A stretch of DNA of 64,000 nt from Mangifera indica (lineage: Eukaryota; Streptophyta; Magnoliopsida; Sapindales; Anacardiaceae). The stretch spans positions 2,232,001-2,296,000 of the forward strand of contig NC_058154.1 of the NCBI RefSeq assembly GCF_011075055.1, written 5' to 3'. The notes under the pieces were generated by a model. The model was not told the DNA's origin. It did no database searches and worked only from the letters and a program-made list of their open reading frames with translations. The translations under genes were made by a program, and so were the position numbers. Shown piece by piece: positions 1 through 12,400 of the stretch (positions are counted from its first letter, which is position 1; each line of letters begins with the position of its first letter).

Positions 1-3000
1 AACAAAGAGTAGCAAATCCGACTCCTATAACAAGCCCACCACTGCTTTTCCGCATGTCCAAACTCACCGCTCTCTGTACTATTCTTACGAAGCTCGGGAG
101 TAATCCCCCACATGCGAAAACCATCACATGGTCTAGACCACTGTAGTCAATACCAGCAAATATGGCGGCAATGGCAGATGATGGACCCATGAAACCAATC
201 AAAGCAGCTGCTGCAAGGGCGCTGGACCAGCTGTCAGTAGCCCCTAATATGCAGCTTGCCACAGCCGCACCTCGAGGGAGCCCATGTAGGGAAACAGGAA
301 GGACCATGTGCTGACCAAGTCCATAAGCCTTAGGTGCAGCTACTCCAAGTGCAAGTCCCTCAGCCAATGCGTGGAAGGCCACTGCTCCACATGATAAGAA
401 TGACTGAAGGGAAAGAACACTCACCGGAAAACTAGTTACTGTAGGCAAGGTAACTGCTGAACTTCTCTTCCGACCCGCAAGTTTTAATACACTGATGCTC
501 AATACATGGACAAATGCAGCCCCCGCTGCAAGCAGAGAAACAAGGGGAATAAGTCCCATCTTTGCTGTGAAAAGTAGCTGCAGTGGCCGCCAGCCACCAA
601 GGACAAAGGCAATGCCAGAGGCTGTGCCCATGAGAAGGGCATGCTGAAGTCGGAAAGCAAGAGCGAAAGAAACAAGAACCATGCCACCAAGCAATGGCCC
701 AAGGCCAAAAAGCAATGAAACAAAAAATCCAGACGCATCCTGTGAACTGCAAAGAGAGGGAGAATTGAAAATTTTAATCCAGGTAAAGAAAAAATACATG
801 CTCCAGCAGTTGGGCACAAAAGAAAGCCGGCCAAATCAGTGTCAATGTTGCAATGGCACGATCGTGTTTGGGATCAGAATATCATAATTCACTCGCTTGG
901 CAAGAGCTAAAAGTTCATTAATCTAAGGCGTTGAAGGGTGAGAAATTTAGAATGTCAAGGCTTAGCTTTAAGAGGAATTTATGATCTCATGATGTATCAA
1001 CCATGTCATACCAATATGAGATTTATCATAGAAGTATAGCTTGATGCAGTGGTTATGAAGTGGTAAAGGAATATTCATTGAAGCAATGACTTCATCTTGG
1101 ATTAATTCATGATAATAGATGCTACATCAATGCACACTTAGTTACAGCAATGAGTACTAAATAACTGAATGATAACAACTATGAATTGCATAAAGACAGG
1201 TATTAGACTGAGCCTGAAATATATAAATTACCACTAAGAGGCAAAAATAAATGCCAACATAAAATAACTGAAGCAAACTCAAGTAGTTGGGATATCACAA
1301 ATGCATATTGCTATTCTGGTTTTCGAGTCTTCTTGACAAATAAAATAAACAAAACAACTCACTTGTAATCATGGCTGACATTCTGAAACAAAGTGCTAAG
1401 AGCTTCCATAAAAGCTACAGAAAGTGTAGCTGCTGAAGCCACTGGAGACGGAGATGCTTCCTATAGTCAAGATGCCAGTTAAACAAACATCATCATGTCT
1501 ATAGCATGTAGGAACTACATTTTAACAAATTTAAAGCAAAAATACAAACAATATTCAGCTTCAAATCATGTTCATGTAGATTGCTTTATCTCTTTAAGGA
1601 TGGAAAAATAGGCAAGGTGGTGAGGGCAGCCTGTCAAACAAACAGTATATAACTATTTCTGATACAATAGTAAGTATTTAGAAGTAACATTTTATCCTAA
1701 ATATAGGTCTTAGTAAATTTATGACATAATAAGTATGAAGCTAAAACTCAACTAACCGAATATACATATATGAGCACAGACACAAATGGGAATTTATGAC
1801 CATAAAAAAATAGTGCACAATACCATAAGCAACAAAAGATGTTTAGGACAGAGTAAAAAGTGTTATACTCACAAGTATCATCATGCAAGCAAATGTGAAT
1901 TTTAATAGGAAAAAAAAGTGTCATGATATCTGAATTCCAAAACTAAATCAAATCAAAGTTTTTAACAATCAATAGGGTACAGTTCAAACAAAACCAAAGA
2001 AATCTGAAAACGTTATGGGAAATATGACCCCTAATACCAAGGGGCAACTAAGTATTTATGCATCCCATGAAAAATTACCTTGAATGCATCAGGGAGTACC
2101 TCAGCAACAACCATCCAGATCATACATCCAGCAGCAAAGCCGGTACAAAAAGGCAGGAATTTGTTAAAGGCATCAGCACACATAAATGATGGAACTGCTA
2201 CAATAGGCTGCAAAGTGAAAGAAAACTGTTATAAGTTCAACCCTTTCAACACTAACTTTAAATTTTGATACATGTGACAGACCAAGATCCAGTCACCAAG
2301 GCTCCTCAAACTTACATATGCACTTGAAGGAGCAAATTTGCTAAGATTAGTTTGCACACAACCAACTAGTCGTATAACTAACCCAAAACGTACTCTTTTC
2401 ATATACCAAATAGTATGCAAATAATTATATATACCATGACAGATGTTTTGCATCATTCTACTCGGAGTGACATACAAAACATTGAACAAAACCAGCATAA
2501 AAGAAAGTAGTTTTACCAAATTTAGACCAACTGATAACAAATCTTCTCATAGATATCTAGTCCAGAGCTTTGCTTTAAAATACATGTTATCTCATTCATA
2601 ATTATTTCTCTGGAACTATGACTTTACCATAACATAAGATCAATGATTCATTTTGTCTTACATGGTTTTACAAGCTCAAAGGCCAATGATATACTGAATT
2701 ATAAGCTGTTACCTGGGGTAAGGATGTAATTACACTCCATAACATTGCATTTTGTGGAGAAACGCCCCTAGAAGCAAGCACCATGCTCACAGCTAAACCC
2801 TCAGGTATATTGTGCACAGCGATAGCCAGAGTTACCAAAAGGCCTTGCGAAAAGCCTTTTGAGCCAGCAAAGGAAACTCCAACACCAGAGCCCTCCCCAA
2901 ATGAATGAAGAGTCATGATGCCGATGACAAGTACAACTTTAGTTGCATCTGCACCTTTTATATCCAACATACTTACTTCGCCATATCGTTCAAGAAACTG

Positions 3001-3737
3001 AAAAGAAAAGATATTTAATGTTACGGGGAAGTTAGTGCATGTAAACATGGACCAATATGTGCAAAAGAATATGATTTGAAAACACAATATTAAGTCTATA
3101 TACAAACATTGACTTTTGATCTGAAATATACATATTGAAAGAACATTTAAGAATTGATGAATGTGTGCCTACAATGAATAATGAACCAGTAAATAAGTAT
3201 CCAAGAACCAGTAAGAAGTTTAGCAATGAAAGCCGACAAAAACTTTGTTAATGAAAAATGAAAGACTACAGCCATCACCTTTTTACAAAGTAAAATGAAA
3301 ACACCACCAGATAAAATCCCAATCACAACCCAATTGCCTGTATTGTGGCCCTGTCCCTCCTGTATCAAGTCAAAGCTTGCAGCCAGCATCACACCAGAAG
3401 CCATTCCATTGCATATTCCAGCCCATTGAGGTTCAAGCTCCACAAAGAAGAATGGGACTGCACCTAAACCAGTGGCAGCAGCCATTGCCAATGTAAATAA
3501 AGCCACAGTAGACACCGAGACTCTGCTGTGACTACTCTTCCTCTCATGCAGCGCACTATCGCTGTCATCAAAACTTAAGGTATTCTCGGTACCAGTTCCA
3601 TCTATAACACTGTCTTTTCTTCGAGGAGCAGTTCTTATCCTCTGTAAATTTCTGCTTTCAGACTCTGCGGTCACACATCCAAATAACACTAAGAAGAACA
3701 CCAAAATTATAAGGACCGGTCTGAATGTCAACTGCAT
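1..3737 (-). CDS. ZIP-family metal (zinc) transporter, At3g08650 type; 3' end off the window
   Basis: Five coding exons read leftward: 3279-3737, 2713-2997, 2079-2207, 1363-1460 and 1-746 (open at the edge). All junctions are GT-AG and keep frame, giving about 570 residues. The start at 3737 (MQLTFRPVL) opens a hydrophobic signal-like segment ending near CVTAES. Several membrane spans follow. The ZIP signature pair is present: HSFGEG near residue 184 and HNIPEG near residue 215, the metal-binding helices IV and V of the family. The last exon continues with more glycine-rich membrane spans. ZIP proteins move Zn2+ or other divalent metals into the cytosol; the exact metal and membrane are not visible here. 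The overall match is to the large ZIP type of Arabidopsis At3g08650 (recalled), so only a few C-terminal residues should be missing. An in-frame upstream ATG at 3758 is possible, but an AG acceptor just before 3747 makes 3737 the better start. Confidence 0.9.
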
Positions 3738-4500
3738 TGCTCTCTGCCTATGCATCACAAAAACACACTTGTTTGAACAGCACCCATCATGTTGATTGCA
3801 CTAAGACAGAGAGACAATTCCATACACATGAATAACTGAAAGAATGCCCTCATAAGCAAATTTCTATGCAGAAGTCAAGAACCCCAAAGCAAGTCAACGC
3901 AAATATGGTTGGTCAACACCTGCCGCAATCTAAAAAATTAGAATTTGTATAAGCAATTGCAACCGGGTTGCAATAGTCAGAAACTTGAGCAACACAAAAT
4001 TTAATATAATAATACAACTGCACATGAGCTATAAGAAACACACCATTTATCATCTAAAACAAACCAGAATAAAATCAGCATAAATCCCAAAAATATAAAG
4101 AATTTGGTTAACCCACAAAAAATCAGGAAGTAAAATTTTCTCGAAATTGAAAAAAAGGAATTATAGTCACAACCCCATTGCAATATCGAAGCGGGAGATC
4201 ATTTACTAATCAATCAATGAAGAAAATGAAAGCCCGAAAAACAAAAAAACAACATCAATTATAAATAAAACCTAAAATATCCAATAGAAGATTACAAGTC
4301 TACAAGAGAAACACGATAAAATTGGAAGATGGGTTTGATACAAAATTCCTAAAATTTACAGGAAATATTAAAAAGGATGGAACTTACCAACCGAAACAAA
4401 GGATCTTGATTGATTGATTGCTGACACAAACTCGTGAATCCAATAAGACATAGTAGAGTACATTCCAAGGAATAAACTCAAATTGATCTGCTTGCAGATA
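3738..4500 (-). other. Probable 5' UTR with intron of the ZIP transporter
   Basis: A donor-like GTAAGTT on the minus strand ends a possible noncoding exon at 4388, and an AG acceptor precedes 3747, ten bases upstream of the chosen ATG. The AT-rich stretch between them has no supported coding frame and looks like a 5' UTR intron. This is inferred from splice signals only. Confidence 0.4.
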
Positions 4501-5459
4501 AAATTTTATAATTTTTTAAAGCAAATAAGAGAAAAATTATCAATTTCAATTAAAATTAAAAAAAAATGATAAATCATGGCACGTTGTTTTCAGGAAATGA
4601 TCCCAAAACCACAACTCAATACCAGATTTCTCGCTACCGGTTTCAGACCAGACAAATGACACTTTAGAGAGTCAACCTGAGAAAGCACTCTGTCAATCGG
4701 TGGTCAGTTTGACCATTCTGCACCCTACTCTTTTGTTTGTTGCAAATTAATAATATTATTATATACCGCAAATATGTGCATAAATGAGTATATATATAAA
4801 TAACTCAAGATATAATTAAATAATTTTAAATTAATAATAAAATAATATTTGATTATATAATAATATATTTATATAAAAATATATATAACATTACTCATAA
4901 TAATATATTATTTATGTATCTAAATTATATAAAAAAATATAATTTTATTATAAAAATAATTTAATTTTGGAGATGTAAATATCCTTTTTAAAATATCAAA
5001 ACATAATAAAATTTTATAAATTCAAGTTTTCAGAAACCGAAAAAAATTATTAACATTTTTAATGTTTTAAAAAATTATAATTTACCTTAAATATATTATT
5101 ATATAAAGTTAATATTTATATATATTTTATAGTAATCTGAGATTATATAATAATTTTAAGAAATTAATAATATAATTTCATTTTTACATTGTGTCAAATT
5201 TTTTATTCATAAATAGAGTTTAATTTCAAATTATCTAAAAGTGAAATGTTTTTAGGTGTGGAAAAAATGTAATTTAATCAAATTATTCGGATTTCCTCTT
5301 TCCTTTTTTGTATAATGTATATCTCAATCTGAAAATATCAAAACATTTCTAGAAAATTAGTTTATTTTTATCCATAAATATTTTACCCTTTTTATTAAAT
5401 ATGATAATGATACAAGCCTCTTTAAGATCTTTTTATTTTTGGGTATTTATTTTATTTTT
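4501..5459. other. AT-rich intergenic spacer between ZIP gene and duplication
   Basis: Very AT-rich unique DNA with short TA runs (4740-5200). No coding frame, RNA gene or transposon terminus was recognised. It holds the ZIP promoter on the right-to-left strand, but no clear element could be assigned. It ends where the segmental duplication starts. Confidence 0.5.
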
Positions 5460-5460
5460 T

Positions 5461-6477
5461 CAATTTTTATTTTTATGTATTAAAAAATGTTGCAAGAGTT
5501 GGTGTAATGCAAATTCAATGATGTTACCACTATTTCAATATCAATGTAAAATATTCTACAACAGTCTAATTAAAGGTGAATTTAATTCGAACTAATTTCG
5601 AATCGTTATTTAGCTTGGCTTTAATTGAAGTTCACTTCGTCGACTATTCTTGTAACTTCTTCTACAATTTTTCTCTATTTTTTTATTTACAATTCTTCTT
5701 ATTTTCTTACTATTTAAATAAACTAATCTGATCTTAAATTGATTATTTTAAATTTAAGTTAAACTCAAATTTATCATTTTTTAAATTCAATTGAACTTAA
5801 ATCTATCCCTCAAGTTAAATAATTGTAAATTATTTATCTCACATATGAAATGTAAGATTGAGGTCTAAACTGACTTGACTTAAATTAAATTTAATGTAAA
5901 GTTCACTCCTAAAAGTTAACATGAAAAAGAAGTAGTATTCAAGTCATTTGACTAAAATTTATTTTAAAATTTTAATTATGCCAATTGTTATGTTAATGTT
6001 ATGTTGATATCATCGACATAAACATTCGATTAAGCCAATCAACCCATGATCTAGACCATTAACTGAATCTAGGTTTAAAAACAATGGTATGTACATCCCA
6101 TATTAATTCAATAATTTAATCATAAATAAAAATTTCTACAAATAGTCTAAGGAATTTAATATGATTCCATCCTTCAAGGTTCTTTTAACTAGGGATTGAT
6201 TTGGTTCAAAATAATGTGAATATTATTAACCTAACGATCTCGAATAGAGGTTTCAATTCAATTTGAGATTATCTCGTGTTTTTATCTGACAATATTGTTT
6301 ATCATTCTGATGATATTATTCAGTTCACCAACAATTTTTTAAATAAATTTGAGCCAACTTTAGGCTTAGCTCAGATTGAATCCCACCTTACATTTACCTC
6401 TTCTGAAGAGTTCCATACTTGAATGGTAAGACTTCAAGCTACCACTACTACAGTACTACGGCACATGAAAAACCAAA
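5461..6477. other. 3' flank of receptor kinase copy A
   Basis: AT-rich spacer shared with copy B (30326-32049). It contains the 3' UTR of the minus-strand kinase near its right end. No gene or transposon terminus was recognised. At 6173-6186 it holds the empty target site (TCAAGG) of the TRIM element that is present in copy B. Confidence 0.5.
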
Positions 6478-9400
6478 TTAAAACTCCTTTTCTGGGTGTT
6501 GACGAGGGGAAATGGTGGGAATGACACCACTCACAAGATTACTGCCTGATATATCAGATGAAAAATATTGATCCCTTGTCATGAACGATGAAGAAGCTGA
6601 TTCTGATGTTGATTTACTGGTAGAATGTATGGAGGTGGATTCAGAAAATGTTGCATCAGTTTCTGGCATCATCTTCAGTATGTTTTCCAGCTCCCTTGCT
6701 ACATCCAACATGGATGGCCGACGTTCTGTCTTGTCATGGCAACAATTGAGGGCCAACGCTACAAACCTCTCCAAGCACTCAGATGGGCAGGGTCCCATTC
6801 TATTGTCTATGATGGAGAGCATCAAGCCCGATTCACAAGCTGCATTCACCTGGATATAGGTTTCGTTTTCTCATAAGAAAAAATGCAACAGAGAATAGAT
6901 ATTCAAGAAAGAGTTTTCTGTGTGAGAAAGTACCTCGCGAACTATGTTTTTTCCATGTGATATTGGTTCCATGCCAGTCAAAAGCTCCAGGAATACAACT
7001 CCGAGGCTATAAACATCACTTTTGTCTGTCAACTTATGAGTTAAAAGGTATTCTGGATCAAGGTAGCCCTGCATGTATATGATCATTGGATATGTGTATA
7101 CTTGTTATGAAGCTGGATATTTGTTGAGAAAGTTAATTTTGTGAACCTTTATTATCCTGGAACATGTGAATGAGCAAAGTTTTATAGATTCAAACTTACT
7201 GGTGTTCCTTTGACAATCGTGGAGACATGAGTTGCTATGGTTCCTTGATCATCCAGGGCTGGAGCAAGCCGCGAGAGTCCAAAATCAGCAACTTTAGCAA
7301 TAAGCTTGGAGTCCAGAAGTATGTTGCTGGCTTTGATATCTCGATGGAACACAGGCGGGTTTGCTTCAGTATGGAGGTAAAGAATCCCTTTAGCTGCATG
7401 TAATGCAATGCGGACCCTCATACTGAAATTGAGGCATGCCTTATCTTTACCTACATTTAAATTTCACCATCAAAATTTTAAGCCAGGAAAAGAAAAATAG
7501 AAGGGGTTTCATACCAGAAAGCCAGTGTCTCAAGGTGCCATTAGGTATGTACTCATACACCAGCATCTGCATAAGTACCAAGAACACAAGCAGATGGTTC
7601 ATATCTGTGATTGAACAAATTTGTATAGACTTTTTTTTTTCTTGGGTAAAATATTCACAAATCAGATGTCTTGGCATCTACAAGACCATACCTGCTCCTC
7701 TTCTTCATCACAATAGCCCAACAAAGCAACCAGGTTCCGGTGATGTAATCTTGACAATAATTTTATCTCTGTCAAGAATTCCTTTTGGCCCTGTACAGAT
7801 CCTATTTCTGCACGTTTTATGGCGACAATTGTATTGTCAGATAAAACTCCTCTATAAACCCTTCCATAACCTCCTTGACCAACTTGAGTTGAGCTGTTAA
7901 AGTTGTCAGTTGCCGATGCCAAATCCTTGAACCTGAAGGCCTTCACTCCATCAATTTTCGTTGAAATTTTTCTGGCTGCAAAGCGTAAGGAAGTTCACAC
8001 TTCTTTCCCAGTAGTATGCTAATATTGAAGATCTTGCAAAAATAAATCATAGGTGGTTGTATAAGAAAGCTCACACAAACGCCTTCTTGACATTGATTGC
8101 TGACTTCTGGCATGTCTTCTTGTCACCAGGAATGTTAGAGTTGCAGTTATTGGCACAGCACTGGCAATGGCTCCAACTAAAATTGCTGCCAAAACGCCTT
8201 CACTAATACTACTAGTCCTTCTTGTCACAGGAATCACTGAATCATAAGTAAAAATCAAGAGAGCATTTACAAATTGCAGCATGCAGATAAACAGTTTCAT
8301 TAGAACAAATTAAAGAGCAATGGCAAGCTTAGGTAATTACTACTGGCATAAGGTCCAAGGAGAGTGAAGTTGAGCAGCTCATATGGTCCAAATAGTTCAT
8401 TACCAGAAAATGCCCAGGATGTAAATATGCGTCCAATTCGGTACACCTCACTTGAATTAAACATAGTTGTGTTGGCTGGAGGAAACAGCTTCAAATACAT
8501 CCTTAGACGAGGTCCTTTCTCCCGAACAAACGAATCAATTGATAGTTGATATAAGCTTAAGTTGAGAGAAGTAGTTACATATGCTGAAAAATTGCTGGCA
8601 TATGGAGGGAAATAATAGAAACTTGGACTTTTTAGCCGGTATCCAATTCGCAAAGGTGCTGCACAGGCACATAAATCACCAGATGCTGGGTCATATTCGT
8701 AGAAATTATCCAGGGGACATTCATGAGTAGGACACTTTGAATTGGTCGGTATTGCAGGTTTCCCATCATCTTCTGTTTGAGAATCACAAAATTGGCCTAT
8801 GTTTGGTATATTTGCATTTGTGCAGATAGGATTGCCGCCAAGCCTTAACATAAACCGATAAAATGATAAGAAATAAATGGCAAACTTAAGGAGCAATATG
8901 CAGATCAGCTTTTCCGATATTAAAGTATTTGTAGTTTTCATGATGACCAGAATAACCGGAAGATAGTAGAAAATCAAGTAGTAAAAAGGAAAAATATAAT
9001 AAACATATAACATCTTGGGGCAATAACTTGACTCACTATCAAGATATTGTCCCTTTTGGACACAGGCCTGGTTTTGCATTTGACATTTAAGAAATTCATA
9101 AACTATATAACAAATCTTCTCTCATCATCCTATAAAGACTCCAACATTTGTCTCGTACTTTTACACCGATCTTTTCTTATCATTTCATACAGACCTAGCA
9201 TCCGTGGCTAAGGAGTAAGTTATTTAACTAATCTTCTATTATCATCCCATACATACCTATTATATCTTCCATGCACTGATACCAATCCTCTTTTATCATC
9301 GCATACATACTTAACATCTCTCCAGTGTTCTGATGTCATTTGTAATAATCCGGTTAAATAGCTCGACCCGTTGTCAAAGTATTATTTATTTTAGACATAT

Positions 9401-12400
9401 TCCATCACGATTGAATTCAAGTGGTGACTTGAATTCTAGTAGGGGTTAGGATCTTATTTGCTAGTTAGTCTAATCGAACATAATGGGTATGACTTATGGA
9501 TTGGAGTGACCTACTATACTACATGTATGACATATTATGGAAATGCGACCAATAAGTATACGTGTCGAATAACTGTCAACTAGAGTTTGTTCACCAAAGT
9601 TATATTCAAGAGTATGTAATGTAAGTGAGAGTGTGTGCCACAATTAGAGTACACTAAGATTATGAGCTCAGAAAGAGAGAGCATAGAAATCTCTTCTTCA
9701 TTCATGGTGAAATTTTCTCCATTATTTATGCATGGTTTTTCTGTATTGTGTTTCTGAAGTAAGTACTTGTGTTCTTGTATTGAGTATTTGTGCATTTTTG
9801 CTGTTTGTTCTTTTAGTTTTCGTAACATCCTCATTCATAGTGTAATGGACTAGCAACATTTTCCTAATAAGAAAACAACATACCTGACTGTGACATTGTT
9901 TGGAGGATTTAGATCTCCTAAAATGCTTGAGAATGAATTGTTCCGCAGATCACTGCATTTTGAATGGGAACAAAGATAAATGACAGGCAATAGATATGTT
10001 TTACAGAGCCAGGCTAACAAAACCAATGAAGCTAACTCCAAAAAAAATTAACAAATGAGAACACTTAATTCATATTTCAGAATAATAAGTTGTCGATGAG
10101 ACATCCAGGAATTAGTGAAGCATAACAGCAAATGAAAAAAGGTTTCATTTTTGAGATCTTACAGTGACAATCTATCATTTGAACTGATGGGCTTCTTCTG
10201 CCATATGCTAGCTGGGATGGAACCATTCAAAAAGTTGTTCTCAAGTGACCTGAAGCAGAAGATAATTTGAAAATCTTATCCAAAGTGCTTAAAAAGATCA
10301 TGGACATAATAATTCATTGGAAATGACAAGGAAAAGTTAGAAGTATATATGATCTCACAGTCTCTGAAGAAAAGGAAGCTCTGCAAAACTTTCTGGGATG
10401 GATCCAGTAAGATTGTTTTCTGACAGATCACTGATATGGCAAAAATAAAATTACTCTGACATCCTCTCCATTTTAGTTATCTATTTTGAACAAAATTGTA
10501 AAAACACACCTATAGGCAAATCCCACACTAAGCAAGGGAGAAATGTTGGGTATGTATAGACATCCCACATTGTTTTTGGACATACTAAGACAAAACTGGT
10601 TAAATAGTTTATGAGGTTTTAAACTGTTAAGATATGTTTTAGATTGCAAAACCCAAAAAGAAAACTATGATGGACTATGCATTCAAAGTACATGATGTTT
10701 TGACAGTAGGTTGGGCTATGAACTAGGACGTTGAGAAAAAAAAAAGTGACAAGTTTACACGCCATTACATACATGTTTCTCACAAAATCAGAAAGCTTAT
10801 CTGATGGTATGTGTCCAGTGAGTTGATTCCTGCTAAGATCCCTGTCACAAGTCCAGTAAAAAATATAAAAGTTGAATTTCTGCAAGAGCTAATGCAACCT
10901 ACTGGAAGAGAATTACAAAAAATCTGATACAAATCAGAACAATACTCAAAACTTACAGATAGTAAAACCTTGAAATCCTGCTAAGATCAGGAACAGCTCC
11001 CTGCAAGCTGCAATCTCTAAGACTTCTGCCAATTTCGGGAGAGAAAAGTAAAGCAGCATCAGCATAGCCTATTCTTTGATGTATGGCAAAAACAAACTAT
11101 CATTTTGATGCTTCCAACAACAGTGACCAACTAGTGATATTTGCAACCTGAAGCATCTATGTTCTCAATATCAACCATGGCCATGACATGAACATTGCAC
11201 AGGTACTTCAGGTTTCAAACTCAAATTGAAGTAACTTTTAGTGGATCCTGCTATATAATCAGTTCATAGAAACTCCTCTTGGAGTTCCTTACAAGTTTAG
11301 GTGCTTTATGACTAGAATTATACAATCACTGGTATGTTAAAAAAAATAGATCTCAAGGCCAAACAATACACATAATTGTTCAGTAGAAGAGTGTGATTGC
11401 AGTTGCCCTTACAGTTTTAATAAGTTGGGAAAGTTTCCATACATGCGTGGAATTTCTGCACCAGCAAAGTTGTTGTTATCAAGTTGACTGCAGAGGGAAA
11501 AAAGAAGAAAAATATAATCAGTAAAATAATTTGCAATCTGATAAACCAAGTTGCCAGTAAACCTAACCCCATTTAGAATGCCCTTAATTCATACCATCAA
11601 TGAAGCAAATACAATCAAGCAGATATGTAGGAATAGTTAAGATCAAGTAAAATAAAAATTGTGACAGTATGGGGCAGACTAACATACAGTATGCGCAAAG
11701 CTGGCATCTCTGAGTATTCTAGTGGGAGATATCCGGTCAAGTTATTATTATCCACAAGCCTGCAAGCATGTGTTTAATCAAACACATATCATTCATGAAC
11801 AGATAACAGCTTTTAGTACAGAGAAACAGTCCAAACGAAAACAATACTGCAGAAAATATATGATAAAAACAAAATCTTTTTTATAAACTCACAAATGAAG
11901 AAGTTCGGATAATCTGGAAAGCTCAGGTGGAAGTTGACCAACAATTGAGTTGTTGTTCAAGTGACTGCAATATTTAAGATACATCAGAAGACAAAATGAG
12001 GGGAAGAAATATAATTGCCTTGCTGCATGGTACAATCCTTTGGATCAAAAATCCACTTACAGGTGTTTCACTCTGCTCAAGTTAGCAAAGGATTTTGGTA
12101 TTGTGCCCGCGATACTGTTGACGTCTACTTGGAGTCTATCCAGGTTTGAAAGTTTGCCTAGCTCTTCTGGTAAAGATCCTGATAATCTGTTTCCATTCAA
12201 GAGTCTGCGCAAGCATGTACACCATACAAAGTATAGTATTCTCTAACAACATCATATTTGGATGGGAAAAGGACAATTTTCCACCGAAGTTTTGATGAAA
12301 TGACAAATATATATTCGTGACAAATGAAAAATCCAAATACTTGTTACAGTTTTAATCTGTTAGGATACACAAAAAATTTTTTGTTTAGGTTAAGAGGTAA

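Noticed and set aside
432..834. Minus-strand frames of 106 and 111 codons
   Set aside because: They are out of frame with the ZIP transporter exon, whose correct frame runs through the same bases and joins its neighbours in phase.
8077..8080. Alternative donor GTGTGAG for kinase exon 15
   Set aside because: Using it shifts the kinase domain out of frame. The upstream GTTTGTG donor keeps frame in both copies.
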